Below, piece by piece: positions 1-7,072 of a stretch of DNA of 34,533 bases. Source of the DNA: Bacteroidia bacterium (lineage in GTDB: Bacteria; Bacteroidota; Bacteroidia; Bacteroidales; UBA932); assembly GCA_021153285.1 (NCBI GenBank), contig JAGKTT010000021.1, forward strand, positions 1 to 34,533, given 5' to 3'. The position numbers were made by a program, and so were the translations under genes. Each line of letters begins with the position of its first letter. Position 1 is the first letter of the stretch. The notes under the pieces were generated by a model. It was not told the origin of the DNA, ran no database searches, and saw only the letters and a list, made by a program, of their open reading frames with translations.

Positions 1-75
1 AAAGACCTCTTTGCAAAACCTAACTACAATATTGTCAATGAACTTGATGGTTCTACCGAACCAAGTTTGTTTTAA
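1..75 (+). CDS. C-terminal end of an upstream gene (partial)
   Basis: Frame 1 is open from the first base of the window to a TAA at 73-75 and encodes 24 residues ending in STEPSLF. The next gene can start at 121 in the same direction, which fits the tail of a gene cut by the window edge. The piece is too short to assign a family, and a chance open frame of this length is possible. Confidence 0.4.
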   Translation, partial: KDLFAKPNYNIVNELDGSTEPSLF

Positions 76-120
76 TTGTTAAACTTTATAATAATCGTCT
101 GGAACTTTTACCGGACAGCA

Positions 121-465
121 ATGATATACACGATTAAAATGAGACAACGATTTTTTAAACTTAATTCCCGATGGTACGCTGACGTACCCAACCATACACT
201 TGAGGAGAACGAGATGGTCTGCGGGGCGGATACTCTTTTGGAAGAGATATCAAGGTTCCTGAACTCTCCTGAAGTCACTCTTGATTTGGATATAGAACCA
301 TGCGACTTCCCGTTCGCCATCTTGACACAGATAGAACACGATTCGTGTGGAGCGACATATAAGGTGGAATCATCACTTGACACGGATCTTGTGTGGATCT
401 GTAACGTGACTCACGATGTACTTGGAGAACACCCAGATAAAATCTATATAAACAGTATTTCATAA
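121..465 (+). CDS. DUF6717-like small protein
   Basis: The product is about 114 residues and has no signal peptide or membrane segment, so it is probably cytoplasmic. The layout (RWYAD near the N terminus, then GADTLLEE, a stretch with paired acidic and aromatic residues, and a C-terminal KIYINSIS) resembles the DUF6717 family as I recall it; no function is known for that family. An in-frame ATG at 76 would add 15 residues (LNFIIIVWNFYRTA...) that do not look like part of the domain, so 121 is preferred. It is followed after 18 bases by the next gene and probably belongs to the same transcript. Family assignment is from memory of the motif only. Confidence 0.6.
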   Translation: MIYTIKMRQRFFKLNSRWYADVPNHTLEENEMVCGADTLLEEISRFLNSPEVTLDLDIEPCDFPFAILTQIEHDSCGATYKVESSLDTDLVWICNVTHDVLGEHPDKIYINSIS

Positions 466-483
466 CTATAAGTCTGAGTAGAC

Positions 484-1119
484 ATGAAGATTGTAAAAGT
501 TATAATTTTGGTCATGATAACCCTATCGGCATTGGCCGCGATTACCTGCCTAGGTCTCTTGAGCGCTGAAGATTATATGATTAGGGAACAGGCTGCCTAC
601 GAAGAGCCTGCAGAACCTCAGATTTACGATCCTGAGATATTTGCATATGATGCTAACAGAGGAGAATTGAGGGAGGAATACTTCGGCATTAAGCTGGCAG
701 ATCTCAAGCAGGATGAAGAAGGTCATTATATAATGACTGACCAGCAAAGGGAAACCTTTATCAAGAATATTCTCGGGAAGCATATGTGCAGCCTTCAGTG
801 GATTTCCTGGAAAGACTTTGGTTCTGTCTCAATATCCTATGGAGCAGACAATATTCTTTATGTCAAAGGAGGACAGACGTCGAAGACAAATGGGGACTAT
901 TTGGAAATGTACGGTACCCTTACTGTACTCAATCCTCTTCATCTGCAATTCAATGGCCAGATCATTACTTGCGTAGAGCATATCAATGATGGCAAACCCG
1001 TTAAACGTAAAGGAACATATAACTTTACAGTAGCCGGCCAAAGGAGATACTGGAGGATGCAGGAGATGAATAACCCGAAGGATGGCTACTGTGATCATGT
1101 TGACATCTATTTTGACTAA
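484..1119 (+). CDS. Unknown exported or membrane-anchored protein, 211 aa
   Basis: Residues 4-26 form one hydrophobic segment (KVIILVMITLSALAAITCLG), either an uncleaved anchor or a signal peptide. The rest, about 185 residues, is hydrophilic and would sit in the periplasm. I do not recognise the fold; the C-terminal half (about 125-205) is rich in short strands and looks like a beta domain. The gene lies 18 bases after its left neighbour and 10 bases before the next start, so it is probably co-transcribed with the DUF5715 and lysozyme genes. A role in the cell envelope is inferred only from the anchor and from these neighbours. Confidence 0.75.
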   Translation: MKIVKVIILVMITLSALAAITCLGLLSAEDYMIREQAAYEEPAEPQIYDPEIFAYDANRGELREEYFGIKLADLKQDEEGHYIMTDQQRETFIKNILGKHMCSLQWISWKDFGSVSISYGADNILYVKGGQTSKTNGDYLEMYGTLTVLNPLHLQFNGQIITCVEHINDGKPVKRKGTYNFTVAGQRRYWRMQEMNNPKDGYCDHVDIYFD

Positions 1120-1129
1120 ACCGGTACAT

Positions 1130-1918
1130 ATGAATTGGATTATCAGTAACCCAATTGATACACTTCAGCTAGGTTGGGATATTGCCATAAAACCGTGCTT
1201 ACTTATTGTAGTTTCTATCTGTCTGCTATGGCTGATTTGGGCGAGGATATGCAAAGGGAAAATGAAACTTATCCGAAGATTATGTCTTTCTGCAATGGCT
1301 ATATCCATAATCGCGGTCGGAGCGGCACGAGTTTATCAGTATGTTTTTCCTGATCTCCACACAGAACCTGGTCATGAGAACTATAGTACCTATTTCAATG
1401 ATATGCAGAAACTACAGATAGGAGCCGCTAAAAAATATGGCATTTCTCCTATCAAGGACAGGGCTGCTGCTAAGCACGCAATCAAGTCGGGAAACCTGGT
1501 CAAGGTTACCAGTTGCCGAGATTATCAGCTTGCTCCTATGGGTCACTCTATCCCATATCTCACAGGAAATGCTGCAGACATACTTGCAGAAATAGGAAGA
1601 AATTTTAGGGATTCATTGGATTCGAAGGGACTATGCGACCATAAGATCGTGGTCACATCAATTCTGAGAACTGATGAAGATGTCGAACGATTGATGAAGA
1701 GGAATAATGTTGCGGTGAAGAACTCCGCTCATAGATATGCAACGACTTTCGATGTCTCATACAGGAACTTCGTCCCTGTCGGGCTCAATCTGAACACGGA
1801 TAGGGTAGAGCTTAAAAAGGTACTCGCGGAAGTGCTTCGTGACCTTCGTAATGAAAAACTCTGCTATGTCAGATATGAAACAAGCCAAAGCTGCTTCCAT
1901 ATAACGACCCGAAGATGA
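1130..1918 (+). CDS. DUF5715 family protein, M15-peptidase-like
   Basis: The 262-residue product has two N-terminal membrane segments (about 20-38 and 51-67) and a periplasmic domain. The domain has the DUF5715 pattern: VTSILRT at 175-181, then SAHRYATTFDVS with His201 and Asp208, and CFHITTR with His257. In M15 peptidases (D-Ala-D-Ala carboxypeptidases and L-Ala-D-Glu endopeptidases) His, Asp and a late His bind zinc, so a role in cutting peptidoglycan stem peptides is plausible but unproven. An in-frame ATG at 1082 would overlap the previous gene by 38 bases; 1130, 10 bases after its stop, is the simpler start. The stop overlaps the next start codon. Confidence 0.82.
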   Translation: MNWIISNPIDTLQLGWDIAIKPCLLIVVSICLLWLIWARICKGKMKLIRRLCLSAMAISIIAVGAARVYQYVFPDLHTEPGHENYSTYFNDMQKLQIGAAKKYGISPIKDRAAAKHAIKSGNLVKVTSCRDYQLAPMGHSIPYLTGNAADILAEIGRNFRDSLDSKGLCDHKIVVTSILRTDEDVERLMKRNNVAVKNSAHRYATTFDVSYRNFVPVGLNLNTDRVELKKVLAEVLRDLRNEKLCYVRYETSQSCFHITTRR

Positions 1919-2706
1919 ATATGAAAAGATTTATTTGGATACTTGTCATAACTACATTTATATTAGGTTTTCTTGGTTTCAGATATGCTGACAAGATGTG
2001 CCGTGAATATATGGATGCTCCATTGAACGTCGATATCATAAAAGATCAACTCTCGTTCATGACAGAAGGAGTAAATCTTCCAAAAGGTGATTGGAGTTAT
2101 GGTATTGACATTTCGCATCATCAGCCGTTCGTCTTTTGGAAGAATCTGAAGGTCTACACAGACCATAATGGAAGGACTGTCTGGAAAAAGAAGAATGCGG
2201 CTAAAGAGACCGGGATTGATTATGTGATCATGAAGGCTTCAGAAGGGGAGAGCTTCAGGGACTGGAGGTTCAAGCGTCGATGGGAGAAAGCGGATAAGTT
2301 CACTTATAAGAGAGGCGCCTATCACTTTTTCAGACCAGGAAAGGATGCGGAAGTGCAGGCTAAAAATTATATCAGCCAAGTTGGAGATATCGGCCCAGAA
2401 GATTTTCCGCCGATACTGGATGTCGAGAAGACAGATGGCCTGCCGGCAGAGGCAATCAACAAACGGGCTCTGGAGTGGCTTCAGATAATAGAGAAACATT
2501 ACGGTCGAAAACCAATCATATATGCTAATCCTCACTATCTCAATAATATCCTTTCTACTGAAATCACGCAGAAGTATCCTGTCTGGGTCGCAAACTACGG
2601 AGTCTCGCGACCCAGCTGGAACAGATGGCATATGTGGCAGTTCACTGACAGGGCTCTCGTCCGGGGAGTAGGATGTGCCGATCTGAATGTGCTGCCATTG
2701 AGATAA
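1915..2706 (+). CDS. GH25 family lysozyme (muramidase)
   Basis: A glycoside hydrolase family 25 enzyme that would cut the MurNAc-GlcNAc beta-1,4 bond of peptidoglycan. A single N-terminal hydrophobic segment (about 5-22) anchors or exports it. The catalytic domain starts at YGIDISHHQ (Asp65), continues through VIMKASEG and AYHFFRP, and has the diagnostic D-x-E at LDVEK (Asp169 and Glu171). MWQFTDR near the C terminus is also typical. Length (263 aa) fits one catalytic domain plus anchor. ATG 1915 overlaps the TGA of the DUF5715 gene (ATGA), which indicates translational coupling. A second in-frame ATG lies two codons later. The last codons form part of a short repeat shared with the region before the second mtgA. 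Confidence 0.92.
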   Translation: MNMKRFIWILVITTFILGFLGFRYADKMCREYMDAPLNVDIIKDQLSFMTEGVNLPKGDWSYGIDISHHQPFVFWKNLKVYTDHNGRTVWKKKNAAKETGIDYVIMKASEGESFRDWRFKRRWEKADKFTYKRGAYHFFRPGKDAEVQAKNYISQVGDIGPEDFPPILDVEKTDGLPAEAINKRALEWLQIIEKHYGRKPIIYANPHYLNNILSTEITQKYPVWVANYGVSRPSWNRWHMWQFTDRALVRGVGCADLNVLPLR

Positions 2707-2713
2707 ATCACTA
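2693..2713 (+). repeat. Direct repeat copy 1 (before mtgA copy 1)
   Basis: Twenty-one bases starting TGCCATTGAG and ending ATCACTA are identical to 6355-6375. This copy overlaps the last codons and stop of the GH25 gene and runs into the -7 box of mtgA copy 1. It marks the left side of a duplicated unit that carries promoter and gene together. Confidence 0.85.
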
Positions 2714-2719
2714 ACTTTG
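2698..2719 (+). promoter_or_regulatory. Promoter of mtgA copy 1, -7 box next to start codon
   Basis: TAACTTTG at 2712-2719 matches the Bacteroidota -7 consensus TAnnTTTG. It ends 4 bases before ATG 2724, so the transcript would start at or beside the start codon. TTG at 2698-2700 lies 11 bases upstream of the box, closer than the usual spacing of about 19-21. Confidence 0.6.
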
Positions 2720-2723
2720 CTGA

Positions 2724-3410
2724 ATGTTTAAATGGATTTCAGGAATTTTCATCAAAATCACGATAGGCTTCATTTTATTAAGTCTGTCGTGGGTTTTGTT
2801 ATATAAGTTCGTCCCTGTCAAGTGGACACCTCTTATGCTCAAACGAAGCATTCAGAACATAGAGCAGAAAGAATATAAGAACATCCGTACTTGGGTTGAT
2901 ATCGAGGATATCTCACCTGTTATGGTAAGGGCTGTCATAGCCTCTGAGGACGGACGCTTTATGGAGCATCGGGGATTTGATGTCCTCGAGCTTAAGAAAA
3001 TGAAGAAAGAGCACGAGACCAAGGGCAAGAAGATCCGTGGCTGCAGCACCATATCCCAGCAGGTTGCAAAGAACTGCTTCACCTTCTGCGGCCACAGCTG
3101 GTGGCGAAAAGGATTTGAAACCTATTATACCATTCTTATCGAACTCCTTTGGAGTAAGGAAAGGATAATGGAAGTATATCTGAATATAGCGGAGATGGGT
3201 AAAGGAGTCTTTGGTGTGGAGGCAGCTGCTCAAACGTTCTTTGACAGAAGCGCAGCAAAGCTGAACACCCACCAGGCAGTAAGCATCGTCTGTGTATTAC
3301 CAAATCCTCTGGTCCGCAGTCCTAAGACAGCTCCCCAAAAAAATCTGAGCAAGTACAATATAACTTACAAGAGAACGGAGCAGACCCCATATCCGTTTAT
3401 GCGTAAATAA
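2724..3410 (+). CDS. mtgA: Monofunctional peptidoglycan glycosyltransferase, copy 1
   Basis: A GT51 enzyme that polymerises lipid II into glycan strands without a transpeptidase domain. One N-terminal membrane helix (about 10-27) precedes the catalytic domain. Key motifs are SEDGRFMEHRGFD with catalytic Glu75, GCSTISQQVAKN at 107-118 and KERIMEVYLN with the second Glu150. The length of 228 residues is usual for MtgA. A near-identical paralogue lies at 6386-7072; direct alignment gives 34 differences in 228 residues, about 85% identity, most of them in the membrane helix, around 85-100 and at the C terminus. The promoter sits directly on the start codon. The 100-base gap to the next gene suggests a new transcript could start after it. 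Confidence 0.93.
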   Translation: MFKWISGIFIKITIGFILLSLSWVLLYKFVPVKWTPLMLKRSIQNIEQKEYKNIRTWVDIEDISPVMVRAVIASEDGRFMEHRGFDVLELKKMKKEHETKGKKIRGCSTISQQVAKNCFTFCGHSWWRKGFETYYTILIELLWSKERIMEVYLNIAEMGKGVFGVEAAAQTFFDRSAAKLNTHQAVSIVCVLPNPLVRSPKTAPQKNLSKYNITYKRTEQTPYPFMRK

Positions 3411-3510
3411 GACTGATCGATTGATTTGATTACGCAGATTTGATTACCTTTTCTTCGTTGCTACATTATAGAGTGAAGACAATTCAATAACACTCTAAAT
3501 TTTCAACATT

Positions 3511-3900
3511 ATGAAGAAAATCTTTTTTGCAGCGATCATTTCGCTCATCACTGTTCTTTGCGTTTCTGCAACTGTCGCTAGCATTCCTGCAGACAATTTC
3601 TCATCATCGGTTACTGCCACAATCGCTGGCTCAGATGAGAGTATCGACTTCGACACCAAGACTCTGGTGACCATCTACAACCTCATGCCTCAGAAGGTCA
3701 AGGACATCTGTGTCGCAAGCTACAAGGATGTTGCTCCACGAATCGAGGCAGCCGGCACAAAGGCCTTCACCTATCAAGGTGTTGCAATCCGTCCGATCAA
3801 GACGGATGATGGAGTCGACCTTAAGTTCACTTGCGGAGGTCATACCATCGTAGTCGAGAACTATACCCGTTCTGAGTTTGACTCAATTTTCGGACTATAG
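3511..3900 (+). CDS. Small secreted protein of unknown function, 129 aa
   Basis: A classical signal peptide is visible: MKK, a hydrophobic core to about residue 18, then small residues before IPADNF. The mature part is about 105 residues, soluble, with one late cysteine in KFTCGGH. No family is recognised. The start follows a gap with TTTGATTA-rich sequence and no clear -7 box. The next gene (YiiX-like lipoprotein) starts 3 bases after its stop, so the two are very likely made together. A role near the peptidoglycan layer is inferred only from position. Confidence 0.78.
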   Translation: MKKIFFAAIISLITVLCVSATVASIPADNFSSSVTATIAGSDESIDFDTKTLVTIYNLMPQKVKDICVASYKDVAPRIEAAGTKAFTYQGVAIRPIKTDDGVDLKFTCGGHTIVVENYTRSEFDSIFGL

Positions 3901-3903
3901 GCC

Positions 3904-4458
3904 ATGAGATGGATGTATGTTCTTATCTCAGTGCTGTTGCTGACTTCGTGCAGCAACAGCACTGACATCACAGATCTCCAGGAAGGGGATGTCGTATTTA
4001 TCGAGAGCCGGTCATCACAGTCGCCATATATCAAGGTCGGCACAATGTCAAAGTGGACCCATTGCGGTGTTATCGTTAATACCCCGGAAGGCTTGAAGGT
4101 GCTTGAGGCTTCAAAGACAGTCCGTCTGACTCCATTCTCAAGCTTCATAGGAGCAGCAAAGAATGAGAACTGGACTGTCAAGCGGCCAGCTCAGAAACTG
4201 CAGCAGCCAATTAAGTACTCCAAGTACATAGGTATGCCTTATGACCTTGAGTTCAAGTTCGATAATGGTAAGATGTACTGCTCTGAACTCGTATGGCTCA
4301 TATATAAGGACCAGGGAATCGAACTGTGCGAGCCGAGAAAGGTTTCGAGCTTTCTATTCGCGCGTGTTCCGCAGGTCAGAAAGCTGATGGACAAGCGAGG
4401 TATTTCGATGGATCAATATGCTGTAGCCCCGGTGGATCTGTATAAAGCAATAAGATAA
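3904..4458 (+). CDS. YiiX/YaeF-type NlpC/P60-like amidase lipoprotein
   Basis: The N terminus has a lipoprotein signal with lipobox LLTSC (Cys16). The domain matches the permuted papain-like amidases of the YiiX group: LQEGDVVFIES at 25-35, WTHCGVIV with catalytic His53, and KMYCSELVWLIY with nucleophile Cys126. In this permuted order the His comes before the Cys. Such enzymes hydrolyse amide bonds in envelope components such as peptidoglycan peptides; the actual substrate here is unknown. Its start is 3 bases after the previous stop, and the next gene begins 11 bases after its own. The product probably sits on the outer membrane facing the periplasm. Confidence 0.85.
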   Translation: MRWMYVLISVLLLTSCSNSTDITDLQEGDVVFIESRSSQSPYIKVGTMSKWTHCGVIVNTPEGLKVLEASKTVRLTPFSSFIGAAKNENWTVKRPAQKLQQPIKYSKYIGMPYDLEFKFDNGKMYCSELVWLIYKDQGIELCEPRKVSSFLFARVPQVRKLMDKRGISMDQYAVAPVDLYKAIR

Positions 4459-4469
4459 ATAATCATAAT

Positions 4470-5000
4470 ATGAAAAGGCCATTGAAAATATACGGATGGG
4501 CTTGGGCGGCAATAATAGCTGTCACAATAGTAACTTTTGCTGTGATGATAATATATCCTTCACACCATGATTTAGCTGCAGACCCTTATAGCATAGAGAA
4601 GATTGTAAAGGTTGACTTGCCGGATATTGCCTCTGTGCAGACAATGGATGATTTAGGGGGATCCAGATGGGACATGTTTGTTCACAAAGGACGATTCACA
4701 GAGGAGATTTCAGAGGAAAGCATCAAAAAAATGGATGAGCTATGCCTATCTGACAGTATACATTGGAGCAAGAACAGTGATGAAGGATATTACATGTATT
4801 TGGATGAGGGTGGTATAGATGGCCTCTATCTCGTTTCTTGTACTATCTCTGAGGACCGCTTCGTTACGACTTATGAAGTAGAAGAATCAGAAGGCATATT
4901 TGTCTTGTCTGCATTAATCGTTGCATATATGATACTTATCACATGGGGAATAATCCTGTTCATTGTTAGTCTTTTTAGAAGAAATCCGAAGAAGTCATGA
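4470..5000 (+). CDS. Unknown two-helix membrane protein, 176 aa
   Basis: Hydrophobic helices at about 10-30 and 143-167 flank an acidic domain of about 110 residues, which would lie in the periplasm if both termini are cytoplasmic. No domain is recognised. The basic tail RRNPKKS supports a cytoplasmic C terminus. The stop overlaps the start of the next lipoprotein gene (ATGA at 4997-5000), so the two products are translated together and may act as a pair. The sequence is lower in G+C and less motif-rich than the enzyme genes around it (by eye, not calculated). Confidence 0.75.
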   Translation: MKRPLKIYGWAWAAIIAVTIVTFAVMIIYPSHHDLAADPYSIEKIVKVDLPDIASVQTMDDLGGSRWDMFVHKGRFTEEISEESIKKMDELCLSDSIHWSKNSDEGYYMYLDEGGIDGLYLVSCTISEDRFVTTYEVEESEGIFVLSALIVAYMILITWGIILFIVSLFRRNPKKS

Positions 5001-5476
5001 AAAAGAATCTGTTAATTTTAACTATGACCATCTTGCTTGGTGCAACCAGTTGTTCATACATGCACAATGGCAATTATTTACAAGCAGCTGAAGAAGCCAC
5101 TGAGCCAAACAGGAACTTCCTGTTCGCTAGTAATGCTTCGCTACCTGGACGTATATATATGACAATTTCAGGAAAGGAGTTCAAACCGTGCATCAACACC
5201 GTTACAGCTTTTTACAATAAATACCACACTTGTTCCAACTGCGAAGATTTTATAAAGAATCCTGAGAAATGGAATTTCCGGAAAACGACCCAACCTAAGG
5301 CTGGAGATTTAGTCATCCAACATGACTCCAAGACAGGCAGGGCCTACCACGCTGCCATCATTGTAAAGATTGAAGAAGGCAAGTACTATATCAATCATGC
5401 CGTGAGGACAGGATACATTAAAAATGCAGAGTTGAAGACCAGGTCGAACTTGAGCTTTTATGAATATACTATGTAA
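4997..5476 (+). CDS. CHAP/NlpC-like lipoprotein, putative peptidoglycan amidase
   Basis: The N terminus is a lipoprotein signal ending in LGATSC (Cys19). Downstream, KPCINTVTAFYNKY (Cys65) resembles the helix that carries the nucleophile in NlpC/P60 and CHAP amidases, PKAGDLVIQ at 100-108 is the typical strand before the catalytic His, and AYHAAIIV (His118) followed by YINHA (Asn133/His134) gives the rest of a Cys-His triad. The product would cut peptide bonds in peptidoglycan. Two further cysteines (HTCSNC) lie close together and could form a disulfide. The family call rests on these motifs only. Translation is coupled to the previous gene through ATGA. Confidence 0.68.
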   Translation: MKKNLLILTMTILLGATSCSYMHNGNYLQAAEEATEPNRNFLFASNASLPGRIYMTISGKEFKPCINTVTAFYNKYHTCSNCEDFIKNPEKWNFRKTTQPKAGDLVIQHDSKTGRAYHAAIIVKIEEGKYYINHAVRTGYIKNAELKTRSNLSFYEYTM

Positions 5477-5490
5477 ATAATACTACTATT

Positions 5491-5781
5491 ATGAAGCTAC
5501 AAAACATTGAACAAAAGATTACAAGGACTGGAGCCATTTCACTGGCGGCTCTAGCAATCATAGGCATCATCGCCTGTTTTACCGGTGCGTTTGGTATAGA
5601 TATGAGCATCTTTTCACACACGCCCATCGAAGATATGTTCCTCTTCATTTTGGGCGTCCTGTTTATTCTGGTCGGTTTTTGTTTCCCGGTTTCCTTTCTG
5701 ATGAATATATCCAAGCTGGCATCAGGCCTGATGGAGGCAAACAGGCTCAAAAAGAGTATTGCCGATGAAGAAAGCAATTAA
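5491..5781 (+). CDS. Small two-helix membrane protein, 96 aa
   Basis: Two membrane helices (about 14-33 and 49-70) are joined by a short loop, with a C-terminal cytoplasmic or periplasmic tail ending KKSIADEESN. No family recognised. It starts 14 bases after the previous stop and its last 17 bases overlap the start of the L,D-transpeptidase gene, so it is part of the same operon. It may serve as a membrane partner for one of the enzymes; this is inference from overlap alone. The overlap also shows that the frame is real rather than spacer. Confidence 0.72.
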   Translation: MKLQNIEQKITRTGAISLAALAIIGIIACFTGAFGIDMSIFSHTPIEDMFLFILGVLFILVGFCFPVSFLMNISKLASGLMEANRLKKSIADEESN

Positions 5782-6331
5782 GTTTCTGGGCATTTCCGTT
5801 TTCTCCATAATCTGTCTGTTTGTGTCTGTGCTGATTCTCAGCAATATCAGGCCCGCAGACATAACTTCCAAGGCACAGGAACTGAAGGCTTATTGCATTG
5901 ACAACGGATATAATGCAGATTACGGGATCCTTGTAGACTACGGCAGACATTCTTTTCAGAAAAGGTTATTTGTATATGACTTCAACAAGGAAAAGGTAAT
6001 CATGAAGAGTCTCTGTGCTCATGGATCTGGTGGAGAAAGCACGGTATTCAGAGGAGATTTCAGCAATAACCCTGGCAGCCACTGCTCCTCATTGGGCCAT
6101 TATAGAGTCGGCAGAAACAGGAATATGTACAGAAGACCAGTGCCTGCCTTCGAGGTGCATGGATTGGATAAAAGTAATTCCAACGCTCTTTCACGTGGAA
6201 TCCTAATCCACCCCACCATAGGCCCACTGACTTTGGGATGCTTCGGAATGCCGTTTTTCAGATACCATGAGCTTTCTGACTGGCTTAAGACCATGCCGCA
6301 GGATATCGTGTTGTGGGCATACTACGATTGA
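5765..6331 (+). CDS. L,D-transpeptidase, YkuD_2 (murein L,D-transpeptidase) type
   Basis: The 188-residue product has an N-terminal membrane helix (about 6-26) and a catalytic domain of the YkuD_2 group: SFQKRLFVYDFNKEKV at 63-78, LCAHGSGG, FSNNPGSHCSSLGHYRVG, then RGILIHP with His149 and TLGCFGMP with the nucleophile Cys159. Enzymes of this type form or exchange 3-3 cross-links, or attach proteins, in peptidoglycan. A TTG at 5759 is in frame, but ATG 5765 gives a proper MKK start. The start lies inside the end of the small membrane protein gene. With MtgA and the lytic enzymes nearby, the cluster covers strand synthesis, cutting and cross-linking. Confidence 0.87.
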   Translation: MKKAIKFLGISVFSIICLFVSVLILSNIRPADITSKAQELKAYCIDNGYNADYGILVDYGRHSFQKRLFVYDFNKEKVIMKSLCAHGSGGESTVFRGDFSNNPGSHCSSLGHYRVGRNRNMYRRPVPAFEVHGLDKSNSNALSRGILIHPTIGPLTLGCFGMPFFRYHELSDWLKTMPQDIVLWAYYD

Positions 6332-6354
6332 TGATGAAATACCCAAGTGTGTAT

Positions 6355-6375
6355 TGCCATTGAGATAAATCACTA
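6355..6375 (+). repeat. Direct repeat copy 2 (before mtgA copy 2)
   Basis: This 21-base stretch is identical to 2693-2713. Here it is non-coding, whereas the first copy overlaps the end of the GH25 gene. That suggests the duplicated unit was copied from a place next to a GH25-type gene and took a piece of its 3' end along. Confidence 0.85.
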
Positions 6376-6381
6376 TCTTTG
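6360..6381 (+). promoter_or_regulatory. Promoter of mtgA copy 2, -7 box next to start codon
   Basis: TATCTTTG at 6374-6381 is a full match to TAnnTTTG and ends 4 bases before ATG 6386. TTG at 6360-6362 lies 11 bases upstream of the box, the same layout as in copy 1. A transcript from here would be leaderless or nearly so. Confidence 0.65.
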
Positions 6382-6385
6382 AAAC

Positions 6386-7072
6386 ATGCTAAAGCGAATT
6401 TCAAGACTTCTCATCAAGATCATGATAGGTTTCATAGCACTGAGCCTGTCATGGGTCATGCTGTATAAGTTCGTTCCAGTAAAGTGGACTCCTCTCATGC
6501 TCAAGCGTAGTCTTCAGAACATTGAGCAGAAGGATTATAGGAATAATCGTACATGGGTAGATATTGAGGATATTTCACCAGTAATGGTAAGGGCAGTCTT
6601 AGCCTCTGAGGATGGACGATTTATGGAACACTGGGGCTTTGACGTCAAGGAGCTCTTAAAGATGAAGAATGAGCATAAGAAGCAGGGAAAGAAGATACGA
6701 GGGTGCAGTACCATATCTCAGCAGGTGGCCAAGAACTGCTTTACCTTCTGCGGCCATAGCTGGTGGCGAAAAGGCTTTGAGACCTATTATACTGTATTGA
6801 TCGAGCTGTTCTGGAGCAAGGAAAGGATTATGGAGGTTTACCTTAATATCGCGGAAATGGGTAAAGGCATTTATGGCGTAGAGGCAGCCGCTCAGAAGTA
6901 TTTTGACAGGAGTGCAGCCAAGCTGAACACCCACCAGGCCGTATGCATAGCCTGCGTCTTACCTAATCCTCTGGTCCGGAGCCCGAAGACAGTCCCTCAT
7001 AAGAATCAAAGCAAGTATAATACAACCTACAAGAGAACAGAGCAGACGCCTTACCCGTTCAAATGTAAATGA
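6386..7072 (+). CDS. mtgA: Monofunctional peptidoglycan glycosyltransferase, copy 2
   Basis: A second GT51 enzyme with the same length (228 aa), membrane helix and motifs as copy 1: SEDGRFMEHWGFD with Glu75, GCSTISQQVAKN and KERIMEVYLN with Glu150. His-Arg in copy 1 is His-Trp here, next to the catalytic Glu, which may change how the enzyme binds lipid II or a partner. The stop overlaps the start of the radical SAM gene (ATGA at 7069-7072), so this copy, unlike copy 1, is tied to a radical SAM protein. Both copies keep all catalytic motifs, so neither looks like a decayed duplicate. Confidence 0.93.
   Translation: MLKRISRLLIKIMIGFIALSLSWVMLYKFVPVKWTPLMLKRSLQNIEQKDYRNNRTWVDIEDISPVMVRAVLASEDGRFMEHWGFDVKELLKMKNEHKKQGKKIRGCSTISQQVAKNCFTFCGHSWWRKGFETYYTVLIELFWSKERIMEVYLNIAEMGKGIYGVEAAAQKYFDRSAAKLNTHQAVCIACVLPNPLVRSPKTVPHKNQSKYNTTYKRTEQTPYPFKCK

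Noticed and set aside
1082..1129. Earlier in-frame ATG for the DUF5715 gene
   Set aside because: It would overlap the preceding gene by 38 bases and add residues with no match to the domain; 1130 starts 10 bases after the previous stop.
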